The position numbers and the translations under genes were made by a program. Positions 7,152 to 14,761 of a DNA stretch of 37,614 nt are shown piece after piece. The stretch covers positions 1-37,614 of the forward strand of contig JANYDA010000038.1 in NCBI GenBank assembly GCA_025360005.1. The letters run 5' to 3'. The DNA comes from Fibrobacteria bacterium. Its GTDB lineage: Bacteria; Fibrobacterota; Fibrobacteria; UBA11236. Below the pieces are notes generated by a model. That model made no database searches, was not told the DNA's origin, and was given only the letters and a program-made list of their open reading frames with translations. Within the stretch, counting starts at the first letter, position 1. The number at the start of each line of letters is the position of its first letter.

Positions 7152-8932
7152 TCCGCCCGTCCTCCGTATCGCTGCTGGCATTGGGCCTGGCCTGGGCGGG
7201 CCTAGCGGGATCCGTTTTCGCCAAAGGAAAAACCCAAGCGGCCCCGCCCGGCACCCATGCCACCGGCGCGGCCTCGCTGGATAAATCCGATTCCAGCTTG
7301 GCCAGATTGGATGCCTCCGCCACTTTGAAGGCCATGGGCCATGAGCTCAAGCGATCCATGGACGGCTTGCGCATCAAGGGCCGGCCGCGTCCTTATTTCC
7401 TTTCCTACCTGCTGTGGGACGTGGAATCCCATCATATGCAAGCCTCGCTTGGATCCTGCGAGATGTCCGAAGGGGACCGCCAGCATATGGCGGAAGTGGA
7501 TTTGCGAGTAGGGAATTACGACGAAGACAATACCAACTTCCAGGGGGGCATCGTTTTCGGGCCGCGCCTGCGCCTGCCTTTGCCGCAGGAAAACGATACC
7601 AATCTGCTGCGCCTGTCGCTGTGGGCCGCCACGGACGCCAAGTACAAGGTGGCCGTGGAGATGCTGGCGCAAAAGCACGCGTTCCTGGCCAACCATAGCG
7701 GTCGCGACAGCCTGCCGGATTTCTCCAGGCAAAAAGTCCTGACTCGTTACCGCGTGGAACCGCGGACGCCGCCGGATACGGCCAAGACGGCCAGGCTGGG
7801 GAGGGAACTCAGCGGTTACCTGGGGGGATTCCCTTGGCTGTTGGAATCCCGCGTCGGCTACCAATACTATTACACTACTTTCCATTACGTGGATTCGGAA
7901 GGCGCCCGCTTCATCGAAACCGTCAAGGAGCATACCCTTACGGTGGCCTTGTTCACCCAGGCAAAGGATGGCTCGCCGCTTTGGGATTACCTGCGCATCG
8001 CCACCCGGGATCCGTTGGCGGTGGGCGAGGGCTCCGTCAGCTTCGCCGCCCTCAAGGATTCCCTGGCGCCCATCCTCAAGCGCATGGATTACCTCCGTTC
8101 CGCCCCGCCCTTGGCCAATTACCGGGGACCCGTGCTGTTCACCGGGACCTCCGCGGGCGAGTTGCTCAATAAGGCGCTGTTGACTCCGCAGGCGCGCCTG
8201 CGTGAGCCGGCCGGGACAGGCGCCGAACCCAATTTCATGGCCAGCCTGGCCGGCCGCAAGCTGTTCCCAAACGAAGTCAGCGTCCTCGATACGCCCTCCA
8301 TGGAAGCCTGGGAGGGGAGAGCGTTGTTCGGACACTACATCCTGGACCAACAGGGCCAACCTGCCCGGGACATTGTGCTGGTCAAAGATGGCCGGGTCGA
8401 GGAATTTTACCAAGGCAAGGTTCCCACCCTTAGGGCCAAGGGACATTTGAGCAATGGCCATTGGCGCTATGGCGGCGGCTTCCCGGGAGTGGCGGTATTG
8501 CGTTCGTCCAAACCGCTTTCGGATGCGGAGCTGCGCTCCAAGCTGGGCGCGATGGGCGCCGATGAAGGCACCGGCTACGGCCTGATCGTTTCCAAGGTGG
8601 TGGATGAGGATGCCTTCAAGCTGTTGCGCCATCCCCTGGCGGCCCACTTGGCCGTGACAGACGCCCTGGACGGCCATGGATCCTTCTCCCTCACGCCCCC
8701 TTGCGAAGTGGACATGTACGATTCCCGTACCGGCAAGGTTACCCCGGTGCGCGGTCTTTCCTTCCCGGCCCTGGACACGAAATCCCTGCGCGATATCGCC
8801 GCCATCGGCGATCGCCCTTACCTGCATGAGCCGCAGGCCGCCTATTCGGTGCTATGCCCCTCACTGCTGTTCAGCCTGTTGGATCTGAAGGGCGGCCGCA
8901 ATACCCAGCCGCGCCTGCCTTATCTGCCCTGA
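7148..8932 (+). CDS. Exported TldE/PmbA-like partner subunit without the metal motif
   Basis: The ATG at 7148 overlaps the upstream stop (ATGA), giving 594 residues; a longer in-frame start at 7016 would lie deep inside the previous gene. The N-terminus is a signal peptide (hydrophobic residues 8-23, SVFA then K). The fold regions parallel the preceding gene: YFLSYLLWDVE matches YFLAYRIND, and ANYRGPVLFTGTSAGELLNKAL matches the partner's GPVIL...THEVFGH segment, but HExxxH is absent and the late cysteine motif is not conserved. This mirrors the TldD (catalytic) and TldE (metal-free) heterodimer. The tandem, overlapping arrangement supports a two-subunit exported complex. Gene symbol withheld because it differs strongly from PmbA. 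Confidence 0.75.
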   Translation: MIRPSSVSLLALGLAWAGLAGSVFAKGKTQAAPPGTHATGAASLDKSDSSLARLDASATLKAMGHELKRSMDGLRIKGRPRPYFLSYLLWDVESHHMQASLGSCEMSEGDRQHMAEVDLRVGNYDEDNTNFQGGIVFGPRLRLPLPQENDTNLLRLSLWAATDAKYKVAVEMLAQKHAFLANHSGRDSLPDFSRQKVLTRYRVEPRTPPDTAKTARLGRELSGYLGGFPWLLESRVGYQYYYTTFHYVDSEGARFIETVKEHTLTVALFTQAKDGSPLWDYLRIATRDPLAVGEGSVSFAALKDSLAPILKRMDYLRSAPPLANYRGPVLFTGTSAGELLNKALLTPQARLREPAGTGAEPNFMASLAGRKLFPNEVSVLDTPSMEAWEGRALFGHYILDQQGQPARDIVLVKDGRVEEFYQGKVPTLRAKGHLSNGHWRYGGGFPGVAVLRSSKPLSDAELRSKLGAMGADEGTGYGLIVSKVVDEDAFKLLRHPLAAHLAVTDALDGHGSFSLTPPCEVDMYDSRTGKVTPVRGLSFPALDTKSLRDIAAIGDRPYLHEPQAAYSVLCPSLLFSLLDLKGGRNTQPRLPYLP

Positions 8933-8967
8933 GCCTTCTCTAATCCATTCCGGTCCGCTCAAATCAT

Positions 8968-8985
8968 CGGAAGCGGCCGCTTCCG
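8968..8985. repeat. Perfect 18-base palindrome between convergent genes
   Basis: CGGAAGCGGCCGCTTCCG is its own reverse complement and lies in the 59-base gap between the TldE-like gene and sppA, which converge here. It could form a 7-base stem with a GGCC loop on either transcript. No T tract follows on either side, so it is not a standard intrinsic terminator. It may be a bidirectional RNA 3' end stabiliser or a protein site. Confidence 0.6.
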
Positions 8986-8991
8986 CAAGCG

Positions 8992-11451
8992 CTACTCCTG
9001 GGCGGCACCAGGAAAGCGGGTCCATCCGGCCAGTTCCGGACTGATGGCCCAAAGACCCGGTTCCGTCAAGGTGGCCAAGTGGTCCGCTTCCGTTTTCATC
9101 CAGGCCAAAACCTCCGGGCTCTCCGCGTGGGCCCAGTTCCTGCCCGCCAGGGAAAGCAAGGCCGGGTCTCCCACGGAAGGATATTCTTCCACCTCCGCGT
9201 TGCGGAGGGGCCCCAACCGCGCCAGCTTGGCGGCCTCGGCCAAGGCGTCCTGCAATCCGCCGAGCCCGTCCACCAGCCCGTTCCCCAGCGCTTGGGTGCC
9301 CGTGAAGATGCGACCCTGGCCCAGGCTGTCGATGGCGGCCTTGCTCCGCTTGCGGCCCGCGGCCACCTTGCCGATGAAGTCGTCATAGAATTGATCCATA
9401 TGGTTTTGCAGCACTTCCACTTCGGATGAATCCCAGGTCCGGGCCATGGTGTTGCCGTCCGCGTGGGGAGACGTCCTTACCGTTTCCGTACTCAATCCCA
9501 GTTTTTCATAGAGGCCTTTCAAAACGAACTTGCCCCACAGCACGCCGATGCTGCCGACCACGGAATTGGGCGCGGCGATGATCCTGTCGGCGCCGCAAAT
9601 CAGGTAATAGCCTCCGGAGGCGGCATCATGCCCCACCGAGGCCACCACCGGTTTGCCGGCTTTTTTCAGCAGTTCCACTTCCCGCCACATGATATCGGCG
9701 GCCTGGGCAGAACCGCCCGGCGAATCCACCCGCAGCACCACGGCCTTCACGGACGGGTCCAGCCGGGCCCGGCGCAATTGCCCGGCCACGGTTTCCGAAC
9801 CCGCCAAATCCGGCCCTGCCAGCCAGGCGCGGGCGCTGTTGCCCAGCACCATGTCCCCGGACACCGTCACCAGCGCGATCCTCGGTTGAACGGCCCACGT
9901 CACCCGTGCGTTACGGGTGGGTCCCCAAGGGATCAACGCGGCATGCTTGCCGCCCGCCAATTGCAAGGCTTGGTCCTGATAGATGAGGGTGTCGATGAGA
10001 TTCGCCTTAAGGGCATGGGAAAGATTGATTTCCCCGGATTCCAGCGAGGCCCGCATCATCTCCTTGGGCATGCGGCGCCCCTGCGATACCGCATCCAGAT
10101 AATGGTCCCAGAGCGCGTCCAGATACGCTTCCAGATCGGCGCGCATGGGTGGTGACATTTCCTTGCGCGTATACGGCTCTTCAAAGGACTTGAATTTGCC
10201 GTGCCGCAGGAATTGCGGCTCGATCCCCAGCTTGTCGAAGAAACCGCGGTAGAACATCACCTCGGCGGCGAAACCGTTCACGGCGAAATAACCTTGGGGC
10301 TGCATGGCCACCACGTCCGCGGCGGAGGCCAGGAAATAATTCAACGGCGTCACCTGCTCCAGGTAAGCCGTCACGCGGATGCCCCGTTCGCGCAACCGCA
10401 GCAGCCGATCGCGGATTTCCTCGCCCATGGCCCAACCGCAACGGGCGCCTCCCAGCTTGATCAGCACGGCCTTGATATGGGGGTCCGCCTCGATAACGTC
10501 GATGCGCCTCAGCAGATCCGGGAAGCCCAACTCTCCGGCGGAACCTGTCCAACCATCGGGCGCTTGCCCTTCCACGATGCTATGGTTCAAATCCAGCTCC
10601 GCCACGTTTCCTTCCGGGAAAAGGAAGGGGGTCTTCTGCGCGCTCCGGAACTGCAGGGCAGCCTGGCTTTGCCTTCCGCCCGGAAGTCCCGCGGCCAATC
10701 GCGGTCCCATTCCGTTCACGCCCTGCGCCGCGCCCCTGCCGGATCCCAACGCTCCCGCCCAGCGTCCCGTGCCTTGCAATACCAGGCCCAGTGAACCTTC
10801 CCGATGCTTCAGATCCAGTTGGCCCTCGACTCGGAACCCCAATCCCAGGGGCACTTGGCCGAAGAGGTAACTGCGGCGTTTCCCTTGCTCCTCCTTGACC
10901 GCGGCGAGCCCGAAGTTGAAGTCCGAGAGTATGCCGGAAGCGGCGCCCCAGGGCCGCACCGCGGCCGAAACATGATGGATTTTCCGCTCGGTATCGCCGG
11001 TCCAAAGGTTCTCGCCCCAATACCCGGCCATGATTTGGGGGAGCGGGCGGAAGTCCATTCCCGCGTCCAAGACGGGGTGATCGGCATCGGCACCGTCCCA
11101 GACATATGCAGGCCGGATACCCGCCGAGAAGCACCTTAGGAAGTTCCCGCCGATAGCCAAATCGAAGCGCGCCCGGTAAGGCCCGTTTCCCTCGTAATAG
11201 CGGAAACTTTCGGCCTGGCCCGAACCCTGGGTTTCCAAAGACCACAGGCGTAGCGAGCCCGGACCGGAAGCGCTCCACTCCGCCCAACCCAGATCGACCC
11301 GCTCCTCGGAACCGAAGGCGGCCGCGGCAGGGTTCCCAAAGGCGGCCTGGCCGGTGGCTGTAGCTAAGCCATTTGAGAAAGGTAAAGTCGGTTCCCAAGC
11401 CGGGACCAAAGCGGGCAACAGTAGGAAAAGGGGATTAAAACTGGATTTCAT
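8992..11451 (-). CDS. sppA: SppA-type S49 protease fused to an N-terminal beta-barrel-like domain
   Basis: The 819-residue protein has a tandem S49 protease like 67-kDa SppA, which degrades leftover signal peptides. The catalytic lysine is K421 in HGKFKSFEEPYTRKEMS and the nucleophile is S612 in DAASGGYYL, 191 residues apart (200 in E. coli SppA). Residues 1-18 form a signal peptide (basic, hydrophobic, PAW). Residues about 25-285 are not SppA: they have NPAAAAFGSEE, then many alternating aromatic/polar strands (FRYYEGNGPYRARFDLAIGG and similar) as in outer-membrane barrels of the PorV/FadL sort. The usual N-terminal transmembrane anchor is missing. The fusion suggests outer-membrane or periplasmic placement. 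The protease call is firm; the barrel call is a pattern judgement. Confidence 0.87.
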   Translation of the reverse strand: MKSSFNPLFLLLPALVPAWEPTLPFSNGLATATGQAAFGNPAAAAFGSEERVDLGWAEWSASGPGSLRLWSLETQGSGQAESFRYYEGNGPYRARFDLAIGGNFLRCFSAGIRPAYVWDGADADHPVLDAGMDFRPLPQIMAGYWGENLWTGDTERKIHHVSAAVRPWGAASGILSDFNFGLAAVKEEQGKRRSYLFGQVPLGLGFRVEGQLDLKHREGSLGLVLQGTGRWAGALGSGRGAAQGVNGMGPRLAAGLPGGRQSQAALQFRSAQKTPFLFPEGNVAELDLNHSIVEGQAPDGWTGSAGELGFPDLLRRIDVIEADPHIKAVLIKLGGARCGWAMGEEIRDRLLRLRERGIRVTAYLEQVTPLNYFLASAADVVAMQPQGYFAVNGFAAEVMFYRGFFDKLGIEPQFLRHGKFKSFEEPYTRKEMSPPMRADLEAYLDALWDHYLDAVSQGRRMPKEMMRASLESGEINLSHALKANLIDTLIYQDQALQLAGGKHAALIPWGPTRNARVTWAVQPRIALVTVSGDMVLGNSARAWLAGPDLAGSETVAGQLRRARLDPSVKAVVLRVDSPGGSAQAADIMWREVELLKKAGKPVVASVGHDAASGGYYLICGADRIIAAPNSVVGSIGVLWGKFVLKGLYEKLGLSTETVRTSPHADGNTMARTWDSSEVEVLQNHMDQFYDDFIGKVAAGRKRSKAAIDSLGQGRIFTGTQALGNGLVDGLGGLQDALAEAAKLARLGPLRNAEVEEYPSVGDPALLSLAGRNWAHAESPEVLAWMKTEADHLATLTEPGLWAISPELAGWTRFPGAAQE

Positions 11452-11607
11452 CGCTATTACTCATTTTCCCGAAAAAAAGATCGTGAGCGACCCTTCGTGT
11501 TCGTAAATTAGGGGTAAGGTGTTTAAACATGTCCGAGCTCGGGAATATCGGCCTAAGCTCTTGGATTTTGCCACTATTTTTCTTTCTTTGAAAAAAGAGG
11601 AACCAAA

Positions 11608-11859
11608 TTGGATAACGAAAAAACCAAACTAATCAAAGGAATTATCGCCGAAGTGGTGGGATTCGATCTCGAAGACATCAGCGAGGACGATAAGTTCATC
11701 GTCGACTACAAGATCACCTACGGCGAACGCAAAGCCCTGCTGGAAAAATTGAATCAGACTTTTCAAAAAGAGTTCGGTTTTGATGAGTTTTGCAAAATGG
11801 ACAAGGTTGCCGATGTCGTCGATGCCTATAACGTCAGTTCGGTAGGCCAGTCAGGCTGA
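11608..11859 (+). CDS. Acyl-carrier-protein-like small protein lacking the phosphopantetheine serine
   Basis: The 83-residue acidic protein starts at TTG, with AAGAGG at 11595-11600 seven bases upstream. It follows the ACP pattern: helix 1 (KLIKGIIAEVVGFD), an EDISEDDKFIVD loop as in ACP 'FxxDLGADSL', a helix 2 (ERKALLEKLNQTFQKEFG), and VADVVDAY at the end. At the position of the DSL serine that carries 4'-phosphopantetheine there is YKITYGE, so no modification site is visible. It is therefore either a degenerate carrier or an ACP-fold protein used as a protein partner. It stands alone, divergent from sppA, and is lower in GC than its neighbours. Function unknown. Confidence 0.65.
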   Translation: MDNEKTKLIKGIIAEVVGFDLEDISEDDKFIVDYKITYGERKALLEKLNQTFQKEFGFDEFCKMDKVADVVDAYNVSSVGQSG

Positions 11860-11877
11860 TTTTCCCGCTTCCGGCTT

Positions 11878-12606
11878 TCATGGGCCGGAGCCCTTTCCCG
11901 CTCCCGGTTTTCCGACTTCTTGCAAGGGCGGCTCTCCTGAGCCGGAAATGGGCTGCTTGTCGTCGGATTTACGGTTCTCGCCGGCTGCGGATACGGCTTT
12001 AAGCCTCAGGAAATCGCTGCATTCAAGAGGCTCCAACCGTCCGGCATAACCGGCGTTGCGTTGCACCGTGGTCGGGCCGGACTCAACCGTATAGCAAACG
12101 GATCTTTCCCCGCCTATGTCCAAGGGAATATCCAGCTTCAGGATACGAAGGCGCTCGCTGGAGTTGTCCGGGAAGAATTCGCAATAGTCCATTTTCGTTT
12201 TGATGAAGGTGCGTCGTAGCTTCTCATCGAACAGCAGCTTGCCTTCCAAATCCGGGGGCAGGTCTACGGGGAGCGTATTCTGCAAACGCAACTCCATTTC
12301 CTTTCCCTTGCGGACTATTTTGGCGCCTTTCGGCAAAAGCAGATTGCGGTGCTCGGGGATATTTTTATAAGCGCGGTAATTGCGGGTTTGCACGCCGCAT
12401 TCCTTCTTAAGTTCCGCGCCGGCCTGGTTGAAATCGATGTCCTGGCAAATCTCGGGCATATCTTCGGGAGCGTAAACCTTGCCCTGTCCGGATTCGGATT
12501 GGGATGCGCTCCCGGCGCAGCCCGAAAGCAAGGCGGAGGCTAAAAGGAAAGGGCAAAGGAAAAGTCCCCTGGTACCGGCAAAAAAATTCGCGTATCGACC
12601 GATCAG
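11878..12606 (-). CDS. Lipoprotein of unknown function, probable CTG start
   Basis: The reading frame encodes a basic n-region, a hydrophobic stretch (LFLCPFLLASALL) and a lipobox LLSGC, followed by a serine-rich linker, so the product is a predicted lipoprotein. No ATG, GTG or TTG lies in frame near the signal; the only ATG (12729) would add about 40 unrelated residues and overlap the divergent neighbour. A CTG at 12606-12604 has GGGGG (12617-12613) six bases upstream and would give 242 residues with the lipobox cysteine at residue 30. Mature residues include several cysteines (EICQDID, KKECGV, MDYCEFF, SVCYTV, LECSDF) and a Gly/Ser/Pro-rich tail. No family was recognised. Start uncertain, gene likely real. 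Confidence 0.6.
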   Translation of the reverse strand: MIGRYANFFAGTRGLFLCPFLLASALLSGCAGSASQSESGQGKVYAPEDMPEICQDIDFNQAGAELKKECGVQTRNYRAYKNIPEHRNLLLPKGAKIVRKGKEMELRLQNTLPVDLPPDLEGKLLFDEKLRRTFIKTKMDYCEFFPDNSSERLRILKLDIPLDIGGERSVCYTVESGPTTVQRNAGYAGRLEPLECSDFLRLKAVSAAGENRKSDDKQPISGSGEPPLQEVGKPGAGKGSGP

Positions 12607-12678
12607 ATCGCGCCCCCGGTTGAAGTGTAGGCTCCGGAAATGAGCTAAATTGGAAATATAACAAGCGGAGCGGCAGCC

Positions 12679-13209
12679 ATGTCCGACGATAACCACCGGG
12701 CGCTGAAACGCTGGGAGCGAGCCAGGCAAATGGCCGGCGTGCGGTCCGATCCGGACCTGGCGGGTCCCCTGGCATATTGCCAGGTGCTTTCTCCCGTGGC
12801 AAACGGACCCATGGCGGCAGAAGGGCGGATCCCGGTTTTCATTGTGGCCATGTTCGCCAAGGATTTGACCTGCGTTAAAGCCTGCCGGGAACCCATTCCC
12901 GCCGGCCTGCCCGGCGCCTGGTGGTTGGTTCGCGGAGGCATACGTTGGGAAGAATACCTACGTTGTATCGTTAAGCATTATAGCGTGGGCTTACCGGTAC
13001 CGGCGCAATTCCATCCGGTGCGGAAAATCCCAGCGGAGATCATTAATCAATTGATTAGCCTCCCGGATACGGCGTTACCGCCGGTGTTCACCAAGCTGCG
13101 GGAGTCGGGTTTGCTGCCTGTCCTGCCTATGCTGAGCCGGGAAACCTGTCCCCTTGTTTTGCCGTGGGAAAATATCCGCGCCAGCTTCCAGGATTTCCTG
13201 GGGGAGTAG
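12679..13209 (+). CDS. Hypothetical protein
   Basis: A 176-residue protein with no recognised family. The ATG has GGAG at 12667-12670 eight bases upstream. There is no signal peptide or membrane helix. The sequence has a basic, helical N-terminus (HRALKRWERARQMAG), a hydrophobic strand (RIPVFIVAMFAK), a tryptophan-rich patch (GAWWLVRGGIRWEEYL) and a C-terminal PWENIRASFQDFLGE. The body reads like a small globular cytoplasmic domain. It is divergent from the lipoprotein gene and convergent with greB. Its codon use matches neighbours, which favours a real gene. Confidence 0.6.
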   Translation: MSDDNHRALKRWERARQMAGVRSDPDLAGPLAYCQVLSPVANGPMAAEGRIPVFIVAMFAKDLTCVKACREPIPAGLPGAWWLVRGGIRWEEYLRCIVKHYSVGLPVPAQFHPVRKIPAEIINQLISLPDTALPPVFTKLRESGLLPVLPMLSRETCPLVLPWENIRASFQDFLGE

Positions 13210-13259
13210 TGAAGCCTACAGCCGGCGTCCGCCCTGGTCCGGCAAAGCGGGTGGCTCTT

Positions 13260-13730
13260 TCAAGGATAGTCCACGGCCACTATTTCGTAGCAAACCGGCC
13301 CCTTGGGCGTTTGCACTTCCACGCTTCCCTGCGGCGGCATCCCCATCAGGGATTTGCCGATGGGCGAGTCCATGGAAATCCTTCCTTCTGCCGGATCGAT
13401 TTCATCGGCGCCCACGATCTGCACCTGCATTTCCTTCCCATCCGCCCTGCGCAGTTGGACGCGCGCGCCAAAAACGATTTTACCCGTTTCCCGGCCCCCG
13501 GTCACTACGCTGCTGCTGGAAACCATGTTGTCCAATTGCCGTAAGCGCTTGTCGATTTCCCGCAACTTCCGCTTTCCGTAAATGTATTCGGCATTTTCCG
13601 ACCGATCCCCTTGCGCGGCCGCGGCGGCGATTTCTTCCAGGAGTTTGGGCCGGACTTCGCGCCACAGCTGTTCCCATTCCCGCTTAAGATTATCCATGCC
13701 TTCCTGGCTTATGGGTCGGGATTGGCTCAT
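13260..13730 (-). CDS. greB: Transcription elongation factor GreB (GreA/GreB family)
   Basis: Gre factors enter the RNA polymerase secondary channel and stimulate transcript cleavage in backtracked complexes. The open frame reaches 13829, overlapping the tRNA-Phe gene, so the internal ATG at 13730 is chosen; it gives 156 residues, the usual size. The N-terminal coiled coil ends in the acidic tip sequence QGDRSENAEYIYGKRKLREID; D and E at the tip are the catalytic acids, and 'YIYGKRKLREIDKR' is the GreB-type form rather than GreA. The C-terminal FKBP-like domain contains MDSPIGKSLMGMPPQGSVEV. It lies 66 bases downstream of tRNA-Phe on the same strand and may be read from the same promoter. Confidence 0.9.
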   Translation of the reverse strand: MSQSRPISQEGMDNLKREWEQLWREVRPKLLEEIAAAAAQGDRSENAEYIYGKRKLREIDKRLRQLDNMVSSSSVVTGGRETGKIVFGARVQLRRADGKEMQVQIVGADEIDPAEGRISMDSPIGKSLMGMPPQGSVEVQTPKGPVCYEIVAVDYP

Positions 13731-13796
13731 TGGGTTTCCGTTCAAGGGAGGGGAAGAGGGCTCGCTTGAGCGCAAATGCGGGGGAATTTTTTTAGC

Positions 13797-13872
<76 letters not shown>

Positions 13873-13885
13873 ATCAGCGGGACAA

Positions 13886-13914
13886 AATTTAAGCCAAGCG
13901 GTGCCCTATGTCAA
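13886..13914 (-). promoter_or_regulatory. Sigma70-type promoter of tRNA-Phe
   Basis: On the minus strand a consensus -35 TTGACA (13914-13909) is followed after exactly 17 bases by -10 TAAATT (13891-13886). The start would fall near 13879, seven bases before the mature tRNA end at 13872. This is the best-matching promoter in the window. Confidence 0.75.
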
Positions 13915-13969
13915 TGATTCCATGGAAAAGAAGAGGAATGGCGCATCCTTTCTCTTCTTTCAACCCGGC

Positions 13970-14575
13970 TTATTTTTTCCGGGGGGACGCTTTCGCCAAA
14001 CGGAAATGGATCAAGGTGCGATCGAGGGTGTCGCGGAATTTGAGGTCCGTTTTTTCGTGCATGAACAGGGTGAGGCGGACCATCCGTTTGACGCGGCTGG
14101 AATGGGTCTTTCCGGGTTCGCCGGCTTCGCGATAATAATATTCCTCCAAAGCGCTTGCCTCCACCGCTCCGCCGCGGATCTTGGAAAGACGCATCGAGGG
14201 CTTACTGGTATCGAAGAACTCTATTTCAATCCGATCGCCCAGCACGCGGACGTTCCTTTCCGAGGGCTTGCCCCGGAAGAGCACCTGGATCATGTAAGAG
14301 TCGAAATCGCCTTTGTCCTGGCGGTCCAACAAAACCTGCACCACTTGGCTGGTCGGCTCATCGATGCTTTCACCGGGTTTGGGAAGGAAGGTACGGAAAT
14401 CGCGCTGATGTACCGGGCGGCCGGTCCCCTTTTCGGAATCGCTTCTTTCCCCGGGAGCGCGGGAGGATTCGCCGGCGTACCATCCGGCATCCTTACACCA
14501 GGCGCTTGCCTGGAAGAATAACGGAATGGCCGCCAAGATCCAATGGGCCCGCCTGAGCTTGGGGTTTGGGGCCAT
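13970..14575 (-). CDS. Secreted protein, possible AMIN-like domain
   Basis: Starting at the ATG at 14575 (GGAG nine bases upstream; the upstream TTG at 14599 is less likely), the 201-residue protein has a signal peptide: KLRR, then WILAAIPLFFQASA. A charged linker leads to a beta-rich C-terminal domain from about residue 75 (DSYMIQVLFRGKPSERNVRVLGDRIEIEFFDTS... RMVRLTLFMHEKTDLKFRDTLDRTLIHFRLA). The alternating strand pattern, ending in DTLDRTLIHFRL, resembles AMIN domains that bind peptidoglycan in AmiC and PilQ. The similarity is weak, so the family is tentative. The protein would be periplasmic or envelope-attached. It has a basic C-terminal tail (ASPRKK). Confidence 0.6.
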   Translation of the reverse strand: MAPNPKLRRAHWILAAIPLFFQASAWCKDAGWYAGESSRAPGERSDSEKGTGRPVHQRDFRTFLPKPGESIDEPTSQVVQVLLDRQDKGDFDSYMIQVLFRGKPSERNVRVLGDRIEIEFFDTSKPSMRLSKIRGGAVEASALEEYYYREAGEPGKTHSSRVKRMVRLTLFMHEKTDLKFRDTLDRTLIHFRLAKASPRKK

Positions 14576-14628
14576 GGTGCGATGCTCCGGGAAGGTCAAA
14601 TCAGTCCGTAAAATCCCAAGGGAATCCG

Positions 14629-14634
14629 ATTATA
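14629..14634 (-). promoter_or_regulatory. Possible -10 element upstream of the AMIN-like gene
   Basis: The minus strand reads a perfect TATAAT (14634-14629), placing a start near 14622 and a leader of about 46 bases before the ATG at 14575. The expected -35 position holds GCCTCC, which is poor, so an activator or an extended element would be needed. Confidence 0.35.
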
Positions 14635-14761
14635 TACATTTTTAGGTGCGAGGAGGCTAGCAAGCCGCTGGGGCGGCCTCCCGGGTTATCCTGCCCATCG
14701 GTCCCGCAGGTAGCGGGGCGATTGGCGTCGCGGACGTAACAGGCAAAAAGCATCGGGGATC

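Noticed and set aside
7202-8827. 541-residue minus-strand frame opposite the TldE-like gene
   Set aside because: Antisense shadow; the plus-strand gene has a signal peptide and family similarity.
13760-13796. Terminator downstream of tRNA-Phe
   Set aside because: The AT-rich stretch gives A's, not U's, on the tRNA transcript, and no stable stem precedes it.
14640-14761. Possible riboswitch before menG
   Set aside because: Several GC-rich hairpins can be drawn (for example GGAGGC with GCCTCC), but no known riboswitch core was recognised.
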